Numbered from the stretch's first letter, positions 43,803-53,644 are shown. The stretch: 64,000 nucleotides of DNA from Gloeocapsopsis crepidinum LEGE 06123 (GCF_015207655.1 NZ_JADEWN010000004.1:1-64000), one strand, 5' to 3'. Notes: a model not told the origin generated them from the letters alone. Translations and numbers: made by a program.

Positions 43803-44648
43803 ATGCCGCCTGAAACATTTTACACGCCTGAGAGTATGCTTAGGCATCCGCTTCGGCTATTTCGACTCATGTGGCGAGACTTACTTGCTTCTCGCGAACT
43901 AGCTTGGCGGCTAATGGTACGAGATCTGAGCGCTCAATATCGTCAGTCATTACTAGGAATTACTTGGGCTTTTTTACCACCAATTATCATGGCAGCCGGA
44001 TTTACGCTTGCAGGTGAAGCAAATGTTATCAATGTTGGTGCTACAGATCTCCCCTATCCAGCTTACGTCATGTTCAGTACAGCACTGTGGCAGACATTTG
44101 TAGAATCATTAAATGGTCCAGTGCAAGCAGTCACATTGGCAAAGCCAATGTTGGCTAGAGTCAACTTTCCTAGAGAAGCAATTATCTTAGCCAAAGTAGG
44201 GGAAGTATTTTTCAACTTTGCGATCAAATTAGTTTTGATTGTAGCGCTGTTTATCTGGTTCCAAATTCCTACACACTGGACAGTCATCTTAGCTCCAGTA
44301 GCACTAATTCACTTAATTATGTTGGGAACTTTTATCGGTACACTATTAGCTCCATTGGGAGTTTTGTATCAAGATGTTTCTAAAGGACTGACTATTATTA
44401 CAGGATTTTGGCTGTTCTTAACTCCCGTTATTTATCCAGTTCCCAATGAGGGAATTTTTGGCTCGCTAGTTAAGCTTAATCCTGTTACTCCTCTCTTAGT
44501 AACTACTAGAGAATTAGCAACAACAGGAGTTGTATCGGATGCTCATCAGTTTTGGGTAGTCAGTGTTATGACAATATTTGGCTTATTACTAACATGGATT
44601 GGGTTTCGGATCGCTATGCCATATGTCATTGAGAGGGTAAGTTCATAA
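43803..44648 (+). CDS. ABC-2 polysaccharide export permease (Wzm-like)
   Basis: 281-residue membrane component of an O-antigen/polysaccharide ABC exporter. Six predicted helices; family marks are RDLSAQYRQSLLGITWAFLP (~39-58), LGTFIGTLLAPLGVLYQDVS and GFWLFLTPVIYPVPNEG. Its stop overlaps the start of the ATPase gene by one base (ATAATG), typical coupling. It would carry the finished lipid-linked glycan across the plasma membrane. Confidence 0.95.
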   Translation: MPPETFYTPESMLRHPLRLFRLMWRDLLASRELAWRLMVRDLSAQYRQSLLGITWAFLPPIIMAAGFTLAGEANVINVGATDLPYPAYVMFSTALWQTFVESLNGPVQAVTLAKPMLARVNFPREAIILAKVGEVFFNFAIKLVLIVALFIWFQIPTHWTVILAPVALIHLIMLGTFIGTLLAPLGVLYQDVSKGLTIITGFWLFLTPVIYPVPNEGIFGSLVKLNPVTPLLVTTRELATTGVVSDAHQFWVVSVMTIFGLLLTWIGFRIAMPYVIERVSS

Positions 44649-45925
44649 TGATTGCTGAGCTTAAAAACAAAATAATTGCGACTCAGAATAAAGACAGTGA
44701 AGTCGTTATTTCTGTTGAAGAAGTCTCTAAGAAATTTTGTCGCGATCTGAAACAGTCTTTGTTTTATGGAGTTCAAGACATTGCCACTGATTTGATTGGA
44801 GGACGCAGAAAAAGTCAATATCTCAGATCAGGCGAGTTTTGGGCTTTAAAAGATGTTGGCTTTCAATTGCGACGAGGAGAAGCACTTGGATTAGTAGGTG
44901 CAAATGGCTCTGGAAAAAGCACATTATTACGCATTATTAGTGGTTTAATTAAACCTGATACTGGCATTGTCAAAGTAAAAGGAAGAGTAGCTCCACTTAT
45001 TGCTTTAGGTGCAGGCTTTAACCCAATTTTGACAGGTAGAGAAAATATTTATGCCAATATGTCAATTTTGGGATTGCCTACTAAAAAAATTAAAAAATTA
45101 TTTGATGATGTCGTAGATTTTGCCGAAATTTGGGAGGCGATAGATGCTCCTGTACAAACATACAGTTCAGGAATGGCAGCACGGTTAGGATTTGCTTGCG
45201 CAGTTCATATTGAACCAGATGTTTTGTTGATTGATGAAGTATTAGCTGTTGGGGATGTCAAGTTTAAGATGAAGTGTCATCAACGGTTAGCAAAACTCCG
45301 CGAGAAAGGTACTGCTTTTATATTAGTTACTCATAATCCACACAGTACTTTGAATGTCTGTGATTCCGCAATATATCTAAAAAAAGGTCAATTAATTCAA
45401 TCAGGAGAAAGTGAAGTCATTATTCGCAAGTACGAAGAAGATTTGTGTTTAAATGGCGTTGGCAGTACCACAGGAATAATGGTATTACCGAGAAAGCAAA
45501 ATGATGATTTAGGGTTAGATATTTTGTCTCTAAGTTTTAGAGATGAGCATAATCATGTTTTGCCTCATCTTTTAACAGGAGAACCAGCTTACTTGTGTGT
45601 AGAATGTATTGCTCATAAACCAATTAATAATACCAATTTGGGAGTTCAGATTAAGTCTTTATCAGGAGAGAACGATTTAGTTTTATATTTAACATCTACA
45701 AGCGACCAATGTAAATTAAAGATACCAAGAGGTAAAGTAGAAATACGAATGAAAATGCCATACTGTGGTTTAGTTCCTGGAGTTTATACCTCTAAAATAT
45801 ATCTACGAGATGGCATACGTACTTTCGATAGTGTTGAGGCTTTTAGGTTTACAGTTAAAGCAAATAGAAATACTAGTAAATGCTTATTTTATCAACCACG
45901 TGAATGGGAAATAGTTCTCAAGTAA
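44648..45925 (+). CDS. ABC polysaccharide exporter ATPase with cargo-binding domain (Wzt-like)
   Basis: 425 residues. ATPase domain (~20-260): Walker A GLVGANGSGKSTLLRIISG, signature YSSGMAARLGFA, Walker B VLLIDEVLAVGD, and the conserved N-terminal FWALKDVGFQLRRGEALG. A C-terminal beta-sandwich (~285-425) of the Wzt_C type has ILSLSFRDEHNH and YCGLVPGVYTSKIYLRDG; in Wzt this domain recognises the capped end of the O-antigen. It follows the permease with one-base overlap. Presence of a carbohydrate-binding domain implies that export depends on a defined terminal sugar modification. Confidence 0.95.
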   Translation: MIAELKNKIIATQNKDSEVVISVEEVSKKFCRDLKQSLFYGVQDIATDLIGGRRKSQYLRSGEFWALKDVGFQLRRGEALGLVGANGSGKSTLLRIISGLIKPDTGIVKVKGRVAPLIALGAGFNPILTGRENIYANMSILGLPTKKIKKLFDDVVDFAEIWEAIDAPVQTYSSGMAARLGFACAVHIEPDVLLIDEVLAVGDVKFKMKCHQRLAKLREKGTAFILVTHNPHSTLNVCDSAIYLKKGQLIQSGESEVIIRKYEEDLCLNGVGSTTGIMVLPRKQNDDLGLDILSLSFRDEHNHVLPHLLTGEPAYLCVECIAHKPINNTNLGVQIKSLSGENDLVLYLTSTSDQCKLKIPRGKVEIRMKMPYCGLVPGVYTSKIYLRDGIRTFDSVEAFRFTVKANRNTSKCLFYQPREWEIVLK

Positions 45926-45950
45926 ACGACAAAAAACATATAAAAAATTT

Positions 45951-46865
45951 ATGATAAACCATCAGCTTTTATTTTCAATTATTATTCCTACCTACGCTCG
46001 TCCTGAACGTCTTAATACTTGTCTTACAGCGATCGCACAACTCGACTATCCACGCGATCGCTTCGAGGTAATTGTTGTAGATGATGGTAGCCCAATGCCA
46101 TTAGAGCCTATCGTTGCACCTTTTCACAATCAAATCGCTCTAACCCTCATTAAACAACTCAATGCTGGACCTGCTTCAGCCCGCAATCATGGTGCAGCAA
46201 AATCTCAAGGTAAGTTTCTTGTCTTTACTGATGATGACTGTACGCCTACTCTCAATTGGTTAACAGCTTTAGAACAACGTTTTAAAACAGCACCAGAGTG
46301 TCTTATTGGTGGCAAAACACTAAACGCATTACCTAATAATCTTTATTCAACTGCAAGTCAAATATTAATTGATTATCTGTACGCTTACTATAACTCTACA
46401 ACACAGCAAGCACAATTTTTTGCCTCAAATAACTTTGCTTTATCTGCAGAATTATTTCGTACTCTCGGTGGCTTTGATACGACTTTCCCACTAGCAGCAG
46501 GAGAAGATCGAGAATTTTGCGATCGCTGGTTATATCAAGGTTATCAAATGGTATATGCTCCAGAAGTGCAAATTTACCACGCACACAAATTATCATTACG
46601 TTCATTTTGGCGTCAACATTTTAACTATGGTCGTGGGGCTTTTTGCTTTCACCAAGTACGTTCTCGACGTAATGTAGAGCGCATCAAAGTTGAATCTTTG
46701 TCTTTTTATTTTAATTTACTCATATATCCGTTATCGGTGCGATCGCCTCAACCTGCATTTTTATCTTTGTTATTGCTGTTATCGCAAATAGCTAACATTT
46801 CTGGATTTTTTTGGGAAAAATATAGTCAGAATTATAATTCGATGTCATCCCAAACTGCAGCATAA
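45951..46865 (+). CDS. Family-2 glycosyltransferase
   Basis: 304 residues. FSIIIPTYARPERLNTCLTA (~8-27), FEVIVVDDGSPMPLE and LVFTDDDCTPTLNWLTAL carry the GT-A nucleotide-sugar and metal motifs; the acceptor loop has FASNNFALSAELFRTLGGFD and GEDREFCDRWLYQGYQMVY. A C-terminal hydrophobic helix (PAFLSLLLLLSQIANISGFF) may anchor it. ATG at 45951, 26 bases after the ATPase gene. Confidence 0.92.
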   Translation: MINHQLLFSIIIPTYARPERLNTCLTAIAQLDYPRDRFEVIVVDDGSPMPLEPIVAPFHNQIALTLIKQLNAGPASARNHGAAKSQGKFLVFTDDDCTPTLNWLTALEQRFKTAPECLIGGKTLNALPNNLYSTASQILIDYLYAYYNSTTQQAQFFASNNFALSAELFRTLGGFDTTFPLAAGEDREFCDRWLYQGYQMVYAPEVQIYHAHKLSLRSFWRQHFNYGRGAFCFHQVRSRRNVERIKVESLSFYFNLLIYPLSVRSPQPAFLSLLLLLSQIANISGFFWEKYSQNYNSMSSQTAA

Positions 46866-46885
46866 AAATTTAATACACACAGCCA

Positions 46886-48463
46886 ATGTTAGATTCAAAA
46901 ACTGTTATGACTTTTGTTCGGAAAGAACCTCACTATACCTTTGGGGTTGTCTGTTTATTTTTTCTTATCAGTTTCATTGGTCTTTTGAATCATGAGATGT
47001 GGTTAGATGAACTCCAAGCATGGCTTATAGCTAGAGATAGTACATCTTTGGTTAATCTATTCCAGAATTTGAGATATGAAGGACACCCAGGATTATGGCA
47101 CATTGGTTTGTACTTAATTAGTAGATTTACACAAAATCCAATTGCTATGCAGTTCTTTCATCTGAGTATTGCTACAGCAAGTACATATATCTTTGTAAGA
47201 TTTTCACCTTTTACTAGGTTACAAAAAATATTATTTTCTTTTGGCTACTTTCCTCTCTACGAATATAACATTATCAGTAGAAATTATAGTCTTGGTTTGT
47301 TATTCATTTTTCTTTTCTGTGTACTGTTCCCAAAACGCGCAAATCACTACTGGTTGCTGGCAATCATTCTGGCTTTGTTAGCAAACACCAATATTTATAG
47401 TTTTATTATCTCAATTTGTTTATTATTAACTTTAATTATTGATTATTTTTATAATCAGAATTTACTTAAAGCAGTTGTACCTCGAAGTAAAAATACTTTA
47501 TTAAGTTTTATTCTTGTACTTGCTGGTTACATAATTGCACTTATTCAAGTCATTCCTCCTGACGATGCTAAGTTCACTGGAAGTGCAAAGCTTTTTACTG
47601 AATCTAATGTTTTAGTAAACAACATTAAGCATTTCGCTTATGTTCTCATGACAGTTTGGAGAAGCTATGTTCCAATACCTAATATTTTTGATTTCCATTT
47701 TTGGAATACTAATTTACTAATTGAAGGTGCTGGAATATTTAGATTTTTTGCACTTCTCTTATCTCTAGGCTTATTAATTTTCTCTATAGCTATTTTTATA
47801 CAAAAACCAATTATACTTTTTTTGTATACCTCAGGTACCTTAGGAATTTTATTGTTTGCACACATCAAATTTTTAGGTTACTTAAGGCATCACGGGCACT
47901 TATTTATTTTATTTATAGTGTGCTTATGGCTTGCTAGCTATTACCCTAGACAATATTTTTTTAACAGCAGCATTAATAGACTATCTAAGTTTTTCACTAA
48001 ATATAAACAACCAGTTATCATGATTATTTTATATATTCATGTAGTAGCTAGTATATTTACTTATACTATGGATTTATTATATCCATTCTCTGCTAGCAAA
48101 GAAGTTGCTCAAATTATCAAGAGTCAAGAGCTAGATCAGTATTTAATTTCTGGTAGTAAAGATTATGCAGTAGCTCCTCTGGCTGCTCTTTTAAACCAAA
48201 GTATATATTATTTAGAGAGCGATCGCTTAGGAAGATTTATTAATTGGAATCAGAGAAAAAATTTAGATGAGGCAGAATTTGTTCGTAGATTAGAGAATAT
48301 AGTTCAGAATAATACTACAGTTTTAGTACTCAATCACGAAATTTATAACAAAGTATATAAACTCTTAAATGTTTCTCAAATATTCAAAACAAACAAAAGT
48401 ATTGTTCAAGGTGAAGATTACTACTTATATTTAGTTAAGAGAAGTAAATTGCTTGTAAAATAG
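46886..48463 (+). CDS. GT-C-like polytopic membrane protein
   Basis: 525 residues with about ten to twelve membrane helices. Between the first helices is MWLDELQAWLIARDS with Asp-Glu, and then LRYEGHPGLWHIGLYLISR, the pattern expected of GT-C glycosyltransferases (PMT/ArnT type) that use polyprenyl-linked sugars. A later soluble C-terminal part (~420-525) may be periplasmic. It probably adds sugars from lipid carriers on the outer face, or serves as a polymer-modifying enzyme. Specificity unknown. Last gene of the cluster. Confidence 0.75.
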   Translation: MLDSKTVMTFVRKEPHYTFGVVCLFFLISFIGLLNHEMWLDELQAWLIARDSTSLVNLFQNLRYEGHPGLWHIGLYLISRFTQNPIAMQFFHLSIATASTYIFVRFSPFTRLQKILFSFGYFPLYEYNIISRNYSLGLLFIFLFCVLFPKRANHYWLLAIILALLANTNIYSFIISICLLLTLIIDYFYNQNLLKAVVPRSKNTLLSFILVLAGYIIALIQVIPPDDAKFTGSAKLFTESNVLVNNIKHFAYVLMTVWRSYVPIPNIFDFHFWNTNLLIEGAGIFRFFALLLSLGLLIFSIAIFIQKPIILFLYTSGTLGILLFAHIKFLGYLRHHGHLFILFIVCLWLASYYPRQYFFNSSINRLSKFFTKYKQPVIMIILYIHVVASIFTYTMDLLYPFSASKEVAQIIKSQELDQYLISGSKDYAVAPLAALLNQSIYYLESDRLGRFINWNQRKNLDEAEFVRRLENIVQNNTTVLVLNHEIYNKVYKLLNVSQIFKTNKSIVQGEDYYLYLVKRSKLLVK

Positions 48464-48490
48464 CAGATGAGTAGACTTACTACATAAGTC

Positions 48491-48574
48491 ACAAATGCCC
48501 TTCAACAAGATTTTTACGAGTAAGTCCACGGAGGTAGGCTTTAGCAGCGAATGAATTCGCACTCGCATTCTTAG
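48491..48574 (+). repeat. Dispersed palindromic repeat, copy A (partial)
   Basis: Shares CAAATGCCCTTC, TCCACGGAGGT and the 3' block (A/T)TTCGCACTCGCATTCTTAG with copy B at 58001-58163, in the same orientation. Relative to B, an internal segment of about 50 bases is missing. It lies just after the GT-C gene. Confidence 0.7.
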
Positions 48575-48646
48575 TTTCAAAGCAGGAAATTACGGTTTCA
48601 AGCATTCCTTGCTCAGGTGTGGTGAAATGATTAGCTAATAGAAGTT

Positions 48647-48871
48647 TTAATTCCTGAGGCTATTAAGGAATTCTTGTTTTTGAGCAAACTTGTCAGAGAA
48701 ATAGTTAGTAATCTCTGTGCGAGTCAGTGGTATAACTTTTGTTTCAGAGCGGATTGGCTGTAAGCAAGCGTGCAGACTGCAATGGGAATTGCTAGCCTTC
48801 CTATAAACATACGCGATACTCAAACCAGGTATCCGAAAGTAATCGCCTATTTGTAGTTCTTGGAAAGTCAT
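48647..48871 (-). CDS. Hypothetical protein, about 74 aa
   Basis: Begins at ATG 48871 (an in-frame ATG at 48889 would add six residues); MTFQELQIGDYFRIPG opens it, followed by a beta-rich SIAYVYRKASNSHCSL and a helical tail with TEITNYFSDKFAQKQ. Short ELxxGDxF-type openings occur in many small cyanobacterial proteins, but no function is known. It is flanked by the repeat and has an AT-rich upstream region. Confidence 0.55.
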   Translation of the reverse strand: MTFQELQIGDYFRIPGLSIAYVYRKASNSHCSLHACLQPIRSETKVIPLTRTEITNYFSDKFAQKQEFLNSLRN

Positions 48872-49138
48872 AGAAGTATAGAGGTACAAAGTTAATTCTC
48901 ACTTTAGTGTACCTCTTGGTCTTTTTCTCGATCTTGAATGAACATTAGACTTTGTGGCATTAGTAGGAAAAAGGTTAAAGGTTAAAGGCAATTTTTATAG
49001 CGATTTTTAGTACTTTTGTAAGAGGTTAATTGACTAGCTTTACTCGATACGATCATTGCTGGCAGATGCCGTTACACTTGCTTTCACTGCGCCGTAGTCT
49101 TCACGCAGGCTTTGAGAATAGAACTTAGTAGTATAAAA

Positions 49139-49164
49139 AGTCCTTTCCACCTTTGGAAAGGACT
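49139..49164 (-). terminator. Rho-independent terminator for the 222-aa gene
   Basis: A 10-bp perfect stem (AGTCCTTTCC / GGAAAGGACT) with a six-base loop; read on the minus strand it is followed by TTTTTATAC. It begins 36 bases after the stop codon at 49200. This is the clearest terminator in the window. Confidence 0.85.
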
Positions 49165-49199
49165 ATGCAGAGCAACTGTTGTGAACAATAAGGGATTAG

Positions 49200-49868
49200 T
49201 TACTGAGTATCAGTGTTGCTTTGTTCAGAATTGCTTTGTGTCGGACTCTCAGTTGAATTAGTTGTCTCACTACTTTGTGTCTCTGGTGCTGAAGTTGTAC
49301 TACTGTCTTCTGATTGCGATTGTGTGGGTTCTGGCTGAGTTACTGGTGCTGGTGAAACAGGACTAGGACTGGGAAGTGTAATATTGACGTCTGGTGCTTC
49401 TGGGGCTGGTGCTTGTTGTTGGGGAACTGGAACCGGAATAGGAACTTCTCTAACTCTGTCAATAATTGTTGTTTGGTTTTCAGGCGCGGGACTTACTGCT
49501 GGTGATGGTTCGCTGTTAGGTGCTGGAACAACAATATTTGTGTTTGTGGGAACAGGTTCATTACGTTGATTGAGTAGCCAAATGCCGCCAGCCGTCAAAG
49601 CTGCTAGTGAAGCAAGGAGAATACCAAGCAACAAGCCACGGGAAGCATTTTCATTATCTCTTACAGCTAAAACTTCTTCTTGATACAGATTTTCTGATAC
49701 TTGACCTTGAACATAACCTTCGCGGTATGCTTCAGTGTTGCTACTTGCACTGCTATTTACTGTTTCATTTGTACGCGTAACATTAGTATGAGTGTTGCCA
49801 TTTCCATCAGTGTGTGTTTCTTGGCGTTCGCGGTTATAGCTTTTGTAATCGTTAGGGTTAGTAGGCAT
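49200..49868 (-). CDS. Single-pass membrane protein with low-complexity tails
   Basis: 222 residues. An Asn/Thr/Arg-rich N-terminal region (~1-75) precedes one membrane helix (GLLLGILLASLAALTAGGIW, ~78-97). The outer part is Pro-rich (PVPVPQQQAPAPEAPDVN and SPSPVSPAPVTQPEP) and ends in Ser/Thr/Gln/Glu repeats. It looks like a cell-envelope protein with an extended, disordered domain, perhaps a spacer or a membrane tether. No domain family recognised. A strong terminator follows it. Confidence 0.7.
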   Translation of the reverse strand: MPTNPNDYKSYNRERQETHTDGNGNTHTNVTRTNETVNSSASSNTEAYREGYVQGQVSENLYQEEVLAVRDNENASRGLLLGILLASLAALTAGGIWLLNQRNEPVPTNTNIVVPAPNSEPSPAVSPAPENQTTIIDRVREVPIPVPVPQQQAPAPEAPDVNITLPSPSPVSPAPVTQPEPTQSQSEDSSTTSAPETQSSETTNSTESPTQSNSEQSNTDTQ

Positions 49869-50349
49869 AGCTTTAAAGTTACTCTCTCACAAGGATGAAC
49901 AAGTTAGTAGAATTTACGTAGATTAAAGTATTTTTTAATACTAATCTTTTGGATTGCTTTTAGAATAACTTCTGCGATCGCTCGTTTAGCTCTGTCTGGA
50001 GTAATGCTTTTTTCTTCTATCTAGAGATATAATTTGCTAAGCTGTATCATCTTTTTTGAATTTTCCTTGTAATTACGCTTGACATCAGTAAGCTTTATGT
50101 ATCAATAAGTGGTATTTTGCCTACATCTCCTTTTTGTTAGAGATGTTCTCAATGCATTAGTCCACTTGCAATTAGCAACCTGATGTTTAGTAAATTCTCA
50201 ATAACTTCTATTACCAATACAAAATATTAAGAATCATAAAGGTAATGACTGGAAGGCTGGAAACCTAATATTCTCGTGGATAGACTAGGCAACAGTGCAA
50301 ATGTACTGTTATTTCTTAGATATATTCCAAGTGTGGCACTATAGCCTAG
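49869..50349. other. 481-bp intergenic region, divergent promoters
   Basis: Holds the promoters of the minus-strand membrane protein and of sbcC. A bulged hairpin, AGATTAAAGTATT (49920-49932) with AATACTAATCT (49937-49947), then TTTT, is seen near the left end. No ORF or RNA gene is supported. Confidence 0.45.
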
Positions 50350-53300
50350 ATGATTCCAGTTCAACTAACACTGAAAAATTTCTTGAGCTACCGCGATGTC
50401 ACCCTTGACTTTTCGGGGCTGCATATTGCTTGCATTTGTGGTTCTAATGGTGCAGGCAAATCTTCCTTACTTGAAGCAATGACCTGGGCAGTATGGGGAC
50501 AAAGCCGTGCTGCTGCTGAAGACGATATCATCCATACAGGAGCTAAAGAAGTTCAAGTAGATTTTATTTTTACGAGTAATCAACAGCAATATCGCGTGAT
50601 TCGGACTCGCCATCGCGGACAAAGTAGTTCGCTAGAGTTTCAAATTGCAACACCGAATGGCTTTCGGGCTTTGACAGAACGAGGTGTTAGAGCAACACAG
50701 CAATTAATTCTGGAACATATCAAGCTTGATTACGATACTTTTATCAATTCAGCGTATCTTCGTCAAGGGCGTGCAGATGAATTTATGCTCAAACGCCCTA
50801 CTGAGCGCAAAGAGATTTTAGCTGAGTTGCTTAAACTGAATCAATATGACGACTTAGAGGAAAGAGCAAAAGATTTATCGCGATCGCTAAAAGGCAAAGC
50901 AGAAGAACTTGAACGGACTTTAGCAGGAATGCAAAGCCAGTTGCAGCAAAAAGAGGCGATCGCATCATTACGCGCACACTTAGAAGCACAACACAATCAA
51001 CTGCAACAACAGCAAGCTTTTGACACAATTCAACTACAAAGCTTACAAGTCGTTCAACACCAGCGACAAACGTGGGAGCAACAGCTAGGGTTTTTACAAC
51101 AGCAGCATCAAAATTTAACACAAGATAGCGATCGCTTAGCAGAAGAACGTCGTGCAATCAACGAACAGCTATCCGCCATTGAGGAGATTCTCAGTCACAC
51201 CGATGAGATTCATGCAGGCTATGCTAAGTACGAAAGCTTGCAAACTGAGGAAGAAACGCTTTCGGCTAAATTCCAAGAACATTCTCGTATAACTATGCAA
51301 TTGCAGCACTTGCAGCAACAACTCACGCAGCAAGTTAATGAAATTCGCTCCGCACTGCAACACGCCGAAGCACAATTTGCAGCTTTACAACAGCAAGAAC
51401 AAGAAATTCAGCAAACGTTACAAAAATCTGCTGAAGTCGAAACAGGATTAGCACAACTTACCACCGCCCGCAATCGACTAACACAGTTGGATCAGTTGCA
51501 ACTTCAAGTAACACCACTATTGCAATACCGCATTACAATTCAAACGCAACTCGAACGAGTACAAGCACGCATTCAGGTGCGACTCGAAGAACTGCAAGCT
51601 TCGGAACACCAACTTACCCATCAACAACAACGCCAACCGCAATTGCAGCAAGCGGTGATGGATGTGGCGGTACAACTTGATCAACTAGAGAAAAAGCGCG
51701 TTTACCTCGAAAGAGTCCGCGAAAAAGGACAAGAACGACGTCATTTTATGGAACGCCTGCAAGCGCATCAACGCGATTATGAAAAACAAATGGGCGAACT
51801 AGAGCAAAAATTACAAATGCTGCAACATCCTGATGCGACTTGTCCATTGTGCGATCGCCCTTTAACTGAACACCATTGGCAAAAAGTTGTCGAAAAAACC
51901 CAAACTGAACAGCAAGAAATTCAACAACAGTTTTGGGTCATCCGCGAACAAATGGCAGTGTCTGAACGTGAAATTCAGGTGTTGCGTCAAGAATATCGCG
52001 AAATTTCGCAAGAACTTTCAGGATACGATTCTTTGAGAGAACAACGCGGACAACTCGCCGCCCAACTCGAAGCAACAGATGACGTACAACGCCGTTTACA
52101 GCAAATTGTTAGTGAAAAACAACAATTAGAGCGATCGCTAGCGCAAAACGATTATGCATTAGATAAACAAGCAGAACTACAGCAAATTGAGCAACAACTG
52201 CAACAGTTAAATTACAACGAGAAAGATCATGCTTTAGCCCGCAGTGAAATTGAGCGGTGGCGGTGGGCAGAAATTCGTCAAGGACAATTGAAAGATGCTC
52301 AAAAACGATTGTCTCAAATTTTACAACGTCAACCTCAAATTCAAGCCCAAATTGAGCAATTCAATCAAAAAATTGTCGAACAGCAAACTTATTCTGAATG
52401 TGCTAAACAAATTGCTGAGTTAGAAGAACGCATCAAGATAATTAACTACGCACCCGAACAACATAACACCACCAGAGGAGCATTACGTAAAGCTCAAACA
52501 TGGCAAGTTCGCTATCAACAACTGAAAAATGCCCAAGAGCAGTATCCGCAATTTCAAGCGCGATCGCAAGATCTCAAAGAAGCAATTCGATCGCGATCGG
52601 CTGAACGTCAAGTTCTCATAGCCCAAATGGAATCGCTGACTCAGCAACTCGAACAAACGCCTTTACCTACAGTAGAAATTCAAGCCTTAGAAGAACAACT
52701 TGCCTTGCGCAGACGACAGCTTGACGATCAACTCAGTCATTTAGGGCAACTTCAACAACAATTCAATCAACTTGAAGAATTACAAGCACAATATCAACAC
52801 GGACAACAACAACTGCAAGCGACAAAACAACAGCAGCGCGTTTATCAAGAACTAGCACAAGCCTTCGGGAAAAATGGCATTCAAGCATTGATGATTGAAA
52901 ATGTCTTACCGCAACTCGAAGCTGAAACTAATCAACTTTTGGCACGGTTAAGCGCAAATCAACTTCACGTCCAATTTGTCACTCAAAAAGCTGGACGGAG
53001 TGGAACGAGAAAAAAAGCAACCAAAATGATTGATACGCTTGATATTCTCATTGCCGATGCCCGCGGTACAAGACCTTATGAAACTTATTCAGGAGGAGAG
53101 GCGTTTCGGATTAACTTTGCCATCCGCCTTGCATTAGCTAAACTTCTCGCCCAACGAGCAGGTGCAGCGCTACAATTGCTAATTATTGATGAAGGCTTTG
53201 GCACTCAAGATCAAGAAGGATGCGATCGCTTAATTGCTGCAATCAACGCGATCGCTAATGATTTTGCCTGTATCCTCACAGTGACGCATATGCCTTACTT

Positions 53301-53373
53301 TAAAGAAGCTTTCCAAGCCCGAATTGAAGTTGCTAAAACCCAAAATGGTTCGCGTTTGAGCCTAGCAATTTAA
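50350..53373 (+). CDS. sbcC: SMC-family nuclease subunit SbcC
   Basis: 1007 residues. N-terminal ATPase half with Walker A CGSNGAGKSSLLEAMTWAVWG-like segment (~32-50), two long Gln/Glu-rich coiled coils (~170-490 and ~520-860), a zinc hook CPLC (Cys498, Cys501) at the apex, and the C-terminal half with signature TYSGGEAFRINFAIRLALAK and Walker B LLIIDEGFGTQD. With SbcD it cleaves hairpin and end-blocked DNA. No sbcD gene is adjacent, so the partner is encoded elsewhere. ATG at 50350. Confidence 0.97.
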   Translation: MIPVQLTLKNFLSYRDVTLDFSGLHIACICGSNGAGKSSLLEAMTWAVWGQSRAAAEDDIIHTGAKEVQVDFIFTSNQQQYRVIRTRHRGQSSSLEFQIATPNGFRALTERGVRATQQLILEHIKLDYDTFINSAYLRQGRADEFMLKRPTERKEILAELLKLNQYDDLEERAKDLSRSLKGKAEELERTLAGMQSQLQQKEAIASLRAHLEAQHNQLQQQQAFDTIQLQSLQVVQHQRQTWEQQLGFLQQQHQNLTQDSDRLAEERRAINEQLSAIEEILSHTDEIHAGYAKYESLQTEEETLSAKFQEHSRITMQLQHLQQQLTQQVNEIRSALQHAEAQFAALQQQEQEIQQTLQKSAEVETGLAQLTTARNRLTQLDQLQLQVTPLLQYRITIQTQLERVQARIQVRLEELQASEHQLTHQQQRQPQLQQAVMDVAVQLDQLEKKRVYLERVREKGQERRHFMERLQAHQRDYEKQMGELEQKLQMLQHPDATCPLCDRPLTEHHWQKVVEKTQTEQQEIQQQFWVIREQMAVSEREIQVLRQEYREISQELSGYDSLREQRGQLAAQLEATDDVQRRLQQIVSEKQQLERSLAQNDYALDKQAELQQIEQQLQQLNYNEKDHALARSEIERWRWAEIRQGQLKDAQKRLSQILQRQPQIQAQIEQFNQKIVEQQTYSECAKQIAELEERIKIINYAPEQHNTTRGALRKAQTWQVRYQQLKNAQEQYPQFQARSQDLKEAIRSRSAERQVLIAQMESLTQQLEQTPLPTVEIQALEEQLALRRRQLDDQLSHLGQLQQQFNQLEELQAQYQHGQQQLQATKQQQRVYQELAQAFGKNGIQALMIENVLPQLEAETNQLLARLSANQLHVQFVTQKAGRSGTRKKATKMIDTLDILIADARGTRPYETYSGGEAFRINFAIRLALAKLLAQRAGAALQLLIIDEGFGTQDQEGCDRLIAAINAIANDFACILTVTHMPYFKEAFQARIEVAKTQNGSRLSLAI

Positions 53374-53428
53374 AATTTAGGACACTACTGAGATAATACA
53401 GAATATTTGAATCTGAGGATTATTCATC

Positions 53429-53644
53429 ATGCGTTCTAGAGCAATCGAAATGTTTCTCGCAATTGGACTCGCTGCAACTGTTTCAGCGTGTAACGGTACA
53501 ACGACAACTCCTGAGGGAGAAGCCGGTGAGGCTGGTGAAGTTGGAGAACCAACACAAACTCAACCTGTTGTTCCTGGTGGAGAAGCCGATGAGGCTGGTG
53601 AAGCTGGTGAAGCTGGTGAAGCTGGTGAGGGTGGCGAAGATTAA
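53429..53644 (+). CDS. Small lipoprotein with GEAGEA tandem repeats
   Basis: 71 residues. Signal peptide with lipobox VSAC (Cys21), then a Thr stretch, then an acidic mature part built from GEAGEAGEV and a second GEADEAGEAGEAGEAGEGG block, encoded by 9-base near-repeats (GGTGAAGCT). It is very acidic and probably an outer-envelope tether or calcium/metal-binding tail; this is inference. GAGGA precedes the ATG at suitable spacing. It could belong to repeat-generated orphan genes. Confidence 0.6.
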   Translation: MRSRAIEMFLAIGLAATVSACNGTTTTPEGEAGEAGEVGEPTQTQPVVPGGEADEAGEAGEAGEAGEGGED

